Shown in pieces: positions 31,874 through 35,358 of a stretch of DNA of 35,358 bases; within the stretch, counting starts at the first letter, position 1, and every line of letters starts with the position of its first letter. Under the pieces are notes generated by a model that was not told the origin of the DNA, ran no database searches, and saw only the letters and a list, made by a program, of their open reading frames with translations. The DNA lies in assembly GCA_002712285.1 (NCBI GenBank), contig PATC01000027.1, forward strand, positions 1-35,358, read 5' to 3'. The translations under genes and the position numbers were made by a program. This stretch comes from Methanobacteriota archaeon (GTDB taxonomy: Archaea; Thermoplasmatota; Poseidoniia; Poseidoniales; Thalassarchaeaceae).

Positions 31874-31892
31874 CAACCCTGATAGAGGGTTG
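31874..31892 (+). other. Hairpin between the DUF898-like gene and PrsW
   Basis: CAACCCT-GATAG-AGGGTTG forms a perfect 7-bp stem with a 5-base loop 24 bases after the upstream stop codon. No T-run follows, so it is not a typical terminator. It may be part of the C/D RNA candidate's processing context; its last two bases overlap that RNA's outer stem. Confidence 0.4.
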
Positions 31893-31945
31893 CCGCGATG
31901 ATGAAGGTCCTCAGCCGAACGGATTGATGGGCGGACTGAGCGGCA
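31891..31945 (+). ncRNA. Candidate box C/D small RNA
   Basis: A 6-bp outer stem TGCCGC/GCGGCA encloses box C GATGATGA (31897-31904) at one end and box D CTGA (31936-31939) at the other, the exact kink-turn layout of archaeal C/D RNAs. Inside are a 10-base guide AGGTCCTCAG, a D'-like CCGA (31915-31918, the same variant as box D of the tRNA-Trp intron) and a C'-like TTGATGG. The second spacer is only 5 bases, too short for a guide. No target identified. Confidence 0.4.
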
Positions 31946-31960
31946 CTAGGAGTTTCGATA

Positions 31961-33463
31961 ATGCAACCCGTTCAGGGCCCAGATGGCCGAATATACCGGC
32001 CAATGCCCGTAACTAAGGTCACTAAACCCCAAGAAGAGTTGCGGATAGGACGCATGTCCAAGCCTTGGAAGGTTTACGGGCGAACGCTTGGTATTGTCAT
32101 CCTTGCTTTCCTCCTCGTCCAATTCCTATCTGTAGGAGTGATGGGTGTAATCGAAGGTGAGCCATATCTCACCGCTTGTGGAATCCTATTCAGTGCCCCG
32201 TTCCTAGCATTGATTGCCTATGTCCAAAGGCCTAAGATTGTAGATGTACGTGTCGCAATTCCAGATCCAAGAGGTAGCCATTACCATGCCATTGGACCCA
32301 ATGAGACACTATGGACTCCAGAGCCAACAAGATTTCGACGCCACATAGTACGCGATGCTTCTTCGTTAGACATCCCTCAAGCCAGATCACTTTGGGCTAT
32401 CTTCGCTGTCCTCATTACTACTTCATTAGCAATTTCACTTGGGCTCTGGACAGGTATTGCTACTGAAATCCTATTCTTGATCGCAATAATCATTGGAATT
32501 CCCTTCTTTCTCCTAGGGTTTTCAATTCCAGTGATGGCATGGTGGGCGATTTCAAAGGAACGGCTTGGAATATTGACCCGGCAACGTGATGCAGAATCTT
32601 GGCTTTTTTTGGGGATGATGTCAGGATTCCCTGCAATCGTGATCAATAGTTTCATTTTTCCTGAAATAGCTGGGATTCTTGGATTCGACACCACGAATCA
32701 AGAATTAATGCTGAGCCTTACGGCAGTCATCAGTGCACCAATAGGAGAAGAAATCTGTAAGGCTCTTGCTGTTGCCATATTTATGCATCAAATGGACGGG
32801 GGAAAACGTGGGTTCCAGATTGGGTTCACAGTAGGTTTAGGCTTCGCACTAATCGAAAACCTACAGTATATTCTTCTATCTTTTGAAGCCGGATTCACAG
32901 GTTTCGCACTTACAGCCTTAATCAGGGGTATCGGATCTATCCCGGGACATGCTTTTTGGACCGGAATAACAGGCTATGCCATCGGTTTTCTTGCTGGAGA
33001 AATGCGTGAAGCTGGTAAAACGGAGAGCGAGAAACCTGACGACCCTAGTCAAACATGGATGCTTTTTGATCCAAATACAGGGCAGGAAATCCAACCTCAA
33101 GATGCTGCCTCTTCGGAAACTAATGCACTAACTTCTGCATTCCATCAAACTCTTGAGTCACGTTTGCAACAAATCTCCTTGCCCAAGATTGAGGAAATCC
33201 CAGGTGGAATTCGTCCACCTTCAAGCATTGTAATGGCGCTAATGTGTGCAATTTTGGGCCACGGACTATGGAATGGTACGGCAGTATTTGTTCCTACAAT
33301 CGTCCTTTATGTAGGTGGTTCGGAAGGAGCCTCAATCCTTGCTAGCCTATTCGCAACTCTCCTACTAGTCGCAGGCGTACTAGTTCTTGGGAATGCACTC
33401 ATGAGAGGAGTTAACGGAGAAGACAAAGAGGCCAAAGGAACTCACATTCCCACTCCAACTTGA
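31961..33463 (+). CDS. PrsW-family intramembrane protease
   Basis: Polytopic membrane protein of 500 residues with the PrsW/CPBP-related signature motifs: PIGEEICKALAVAIF (EExxK), FTVGLGFALIENLQYIL (GxxFxxxEN), PGHAFWTGITGYAIGF and a late ILGHGLWNG. These conserved Glu/His residues line the proposed active site. Bacterial PrsW cleaves the anti-sigma factor RsiW; the archaeal substrate is unknown. Membrane segments occur around residues 45-65, 75-95, 145-195, 220-240, 255-345 and 425-490, with a hydrophilic loop at about 350-420. An AGGAG site is eight bases before the ATG. Confidence 0.87.
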   Translation: MQPVQGPDGRIYRPMPVTKVTKPQEELRIGRMSKPWKVYGRTLGIVILAFLLVQFLSVGVMGVIEGEPYLTACGILFSAPFLALIAYVQRPKIVDVRVAIPDPRGSHYHAIGPNETLWTPEPTRFRRHIVRDASSLDIPQARSLWAIFAVLITTSLAISLGLWTGIATEILFLIAIIIGIPFFLLGFSIPVMAWWAISKERLGILTRQRDAESWLFLGMMSGFPAIVINSFIFPEIAGILGFDTTNQELMLSLTAVISAPIGEEICKALAVAIFMHQMDGGKRGFQIGFTVGLGFALIENLQYILLSFEAGFTGFALTALIRGIGSIPGHAFWTGITGYAIGFLAGEMREAGKTESEKPDDPSQTWMLFDPNTGQEIQPQDAASSETNALTSAFHQTLESRLQQISLPKIEEIPGGIRPPSSIVMALMCAILGHGLWNGTAVFVPTIVLYVGGSEGASILASLFATLLLVAGVLVLGNALMRGVNGEDKEAKGTHIPTPT

Positions 33464-33496
33464 GCGATGGCTTGATGCGGATAAGATGAACCGTTC

Positions 33497-34258
33497 ATGT
33501 CGGGACACATGATTGATGCATTCACGGACTCGAATAGTCTTGTGACATTAGGCCTAGTTCTATTCCTTGGCGGCATCGCCGGAATACGAGGATTTCTGGA
33601 CAAGAGTGGGATCCTAGCAGCGTGCATGCTTGGAATCATTGTCGGGATTGGAGGTCATTGGACTTGGCTCGCAATATTGCTGATCTTCCTAGTAACCGGT
33701 TCTCTCGCTACGCGTTTCTCTTATGATGAAAAGGCGTTGATGGGTCTAGCCGAAGCAAGAGATGGAGCAAGAAACTGGACTAATGTAATCGCAAATGGTG
33801 GCGCCCCAGGGATGATTGCTCTTCTTGCATTGCTTACCGGTGAACCCGTAGTATTAGCCGCACCTTTCGTTGCAGCGGTCGCTGTCGCCTCCTCTGACAC
33901 AATGGCTTCAGAATTTGGAGTCCTAGACCCCCGCGTACGTATGATTGTAAACGGACAGATTGTTCCTGCAGGAACTAACGGAGGAATCTCGCCCACCGGG
34001 CAAGCCGCAGCATTAGGCGGATCACTACTGATTGCAATGACTGCAGTACCACTCATTGGATTCTTCGGAAGTGGATTCTCAGAACAATCATGGCGTGTTT
34101 TCCTTGTGATAGTTCTCGTTGGATGGTTTGGTTGTCAAATTGATTCAATCCTTGGGGCTATGTTCGAAAATCAAGGTCTGATGACAAAAGGCCAAGTAAA
34201 TCTCGCATCTACTCTCATTGGCTCATTACTTGCCTATTTGCTTCTCCTTCTAGCCTGA
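33497..34258 (+). CDS. DUF92/VTE6-TMEM19 family membrane protein
   Basis: Integral membrane protein of 253 residues. Family motifs are EARDGARNWTNVIANGGAPG, ASSDTMASEFGVLDP and GTNGGISPTGQAAALGGS, which match the DUF92 (TIGR00297) family that includes plant VTE6, a phytyl-phosphate kinase. By analogy it may phosphorylate an isoprenoid phosphate, plausible for an archaeon making isoprenoid lipids, but the substrate is unknown. About seven membrane segments. It follows PrsW by 33 bases and is probably co-transcribed. Confidence 0.85.
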   Translation: MSGHMIDAFTDSNSLVTLGLVLFLGGIAGIRGFLDKSGILAACMLGIIVGIGGHWTWLAILLIFLVTGSLATRFSYDEKALMGLAEARDGARNWTNVIANGGAPGMIALLALLTGEPVVLAAPFVAAVAVASSDTMASEFGVLDPRVRMIVNGQIVPAGTNGGISPTGQAAALGGSLLIAMTAVPLIGFFGSGFSEQSWRVFLVIVLVGWFGCQIDSILGAMFENQGLMTKGQVNLASTLIGSLLAYLLLLLA

Positions 34259-34302
34259 TAATTCTGCGAGGGATTGAACAACTCGGTCCACATGAACGGT
34301 GC

Positions 34303-35358
34303 ATGAACGACGCGAGGCACTCCAGTGTATCGGCGATTCTAATCGCTGTGCTCGTTCTAACTATGCTTGCAGGTTCCGTCACCGCAAAGCCAGATACAAT
34401 GGAAATTCCGGAAAATGAGGGGACTAGTATCTTCCAACCAGCTAACCGAAATCTGTTCTTACAAAACGAGACCTCAATGGATCTCATCTATCCCCTAGAT
34501 TCAGGCCAACCACCTGCCTTCGGGTTTAATCGATTCACAAATCAACTCTTGAGTGTGGACTCTGCGCCCGTAGAACATGCGACAAAATTCGAAGGAAACC
34601 TAACAGTTCGTCTGTTCGCAGGATTAAGCCTCGATGGACCAACTTGCCGCCTCACAAACCCTGTCCCAGGATCACCTGCAGATGCACAGACACAGTTTAC
34701 TGTCCGTGTCCTAGCAGGCGGCGCACAAGTATTCCAAAACACAACAAACAGGGTCACGATGGAGTTTGACTGGACACAACCCGAAGAATTCGTCACCTCC
34801 GCTTGGAATGTGAATTTCACACTTAGTCAAGGAGATGTCATCACACTTGAGATAGATGTAGAACATAACTGTTTGATTGATGGGCAACTTTACTTTGACA
34901 GATATGAGACAGCGTCTCGAATCGAATTAAATGGTCAGATGTTGGCTCCTGAACTTGATTTGAAAGTAGATCAAAATGGTGCGGCTAGAGTAGAGTTCAT
35001 TCCTGGGACTATCTGGGGAGACTCAAGTATAGATCTTACAGTCGTTGAAGTCGCAGGCGTCTACAATTCCTGGGCCGAAACAGTTCATGGAAATTGGCAA
35101 GAAGAACAGCGACTTAGCCACTTTGAGGACCCACAAAGTACGCGAGTTGGAGAAGGGAACCAATCTGTGTGGGTCTGGTCAGTCAATGGAACCTTAGAGC
35201 CAGGCATCCATATGGTGAGCATTTGCATGACGATGACTGATATCGATCCAAACGAAGATTGTCATGTCGTAATTGTTCACCGAACCATGGTGGAGGGGCC
35301 ACCTGAACCCCTTGCAGGTACTGGGTTTCTACTCATACTAATCCCCCTCATAACCGTA
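34303..35358 (+). CDS. Secreted, membrane-anchored protein (3' end outside window)
   Basis: Open from the ATG at 34303 to the window edge, 352 codons without a stop, therefore missing from the ORF track. The N-terminus MNDARHSSVSAILIAVLVL is a signal peptide. The body is beta-rich with N-glycosylation-like sites (QNET, GNLT, QNTT, NFTL) and an acidic character. The final residues GTGFLLILIPLITV look like the start of a C-terminal membrane helix. No catalytic motif seen. The general plan resembles the larger surface protein at 18622-22020. Confidence 0.85.
   Translation, partial: MNDARHSSVSAILIAVLVLTMLAGSVTAKPDTMEIPENEGTSIFQPANRNLFLQNETSMDLIYPLDSGQPPAFGFNRFTNQLLSVDSAPVEHATKFEGNLTVRLFAGLSLDGPTCRLTNPVPGSPADAQTQFTVRVLAGGAQVFQNTTNRVTMEFDWTQPEEFVTSAWNVNFTLSQGDVITLEIDVEHNCLIDGQLYFDRYETASRIELNGQMLAPELDLKVDQNGAARVEFIPGTIWGDSSIDLTVVEVAGVYNSWAETVHGNWQEEQRLSHFEDPQSTRVGEGNQSVWVWSVNGTLEPGIHMVSICMTMTDIDPNEDCHVVIVHRTMVEGPPEPLAGTGFLLILIPLITV

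Noticed and set aside
34542-34820. Minus-strand ORF near the right edge
   Set aside because: Shadow of the secreted-protein gene that is open to the window end and therefore absent from the track.

Overview
The window looks like a chromosomal segment of a planktonic euryarchaeon, most likely Marine Group II (Candidatus Poseidoniales) or a close relative. Evidence for Archaea: an S10-spc ribosomal operon containing archaeal/eukaryotic-only proteins (eL19, eL32, eS4) and, inside it, the RNase P subunit Rpp29 and the SUI1-type factor aIF1; a group II chaperonin (thermosome); a Hef-family helicase; a tRNA-Trp gene with a box C/D guide RNA in its intron; an eL41 gene; and several genes whose TATA-like element sits about 25 nt before the start codon, which suggests leaderless transcripts. 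The Poseidoniales placement rests on general impression (large secreted proteins with a C-terminal membrane anchor, SAP-domain fusions, eukaryote-type glutamine synthetase) and was not tested by a search.

Layout. (1) 1-11643, minus strand: 23 tightly packed genes in the order uL3-uL4-uL23-uL2-uS19-uL22-uS3-uL29-aIF1-Rpp29-uS17-uL14-uL24-eS4-uL5-uS14-uS8-uL6-eL32-eL19-uL18-uS5-uL30 (cut by the window edge). A promoter and a GC-rich leader of about 170 nt precede uL3. (2) 11950-13740, plus strand: a Hef-type helicase without the nuclease half. (3) 13743-16855, minus strand: a two-gene operon I consider the most unusual feature here. The first gene fuses two near-identical flavodoxin domains to an SdhB/FrdB-like region that has lost its Fe-S cysteines. 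The second is an HdrB/SdhE-like protein with most CCG-domain cysteines lost. (4) 16938-22020, minus: thermosome and a 1132-residue surface protein. (5) 22177-27861: membrane proteins, an aminotransferase, a membrane-anchored subtilase with a SAP domain on its cytoplasmic tail, and a HAD 5'-nucleotidase-like protein. (6) 27920-30142: tRNA-Trp with C/D intron, eL41, tRNA-Arg(TCT), a polytopic membrane protein, a SprT-like metalloprotease and tRNA-Ala(GGC). (7) 30143-31153: type II glutamine synthetase with palindromes upstream. (8) 31353-35358, plus: a DUF898-like membrane protein, a possible C/D RNA, a PrsW-family intramembrane protease, a DUF92/VTE6-like membrane enzyme and a truncated secreted protein.

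The first third is housekeeping translation. The remainder mixes housekeeping (chaperonin, tRNAs, nitrogen assimilation) with envelope and proteolysis genes. No CRISPR array, insertion sequence, integrase or phage gene was seen. The only non-coding stretch near 300 bp is 11644-11949, which holds the uL3 promoter and leader. All family assignments are from reading motifs; none was confirmed by a database search.
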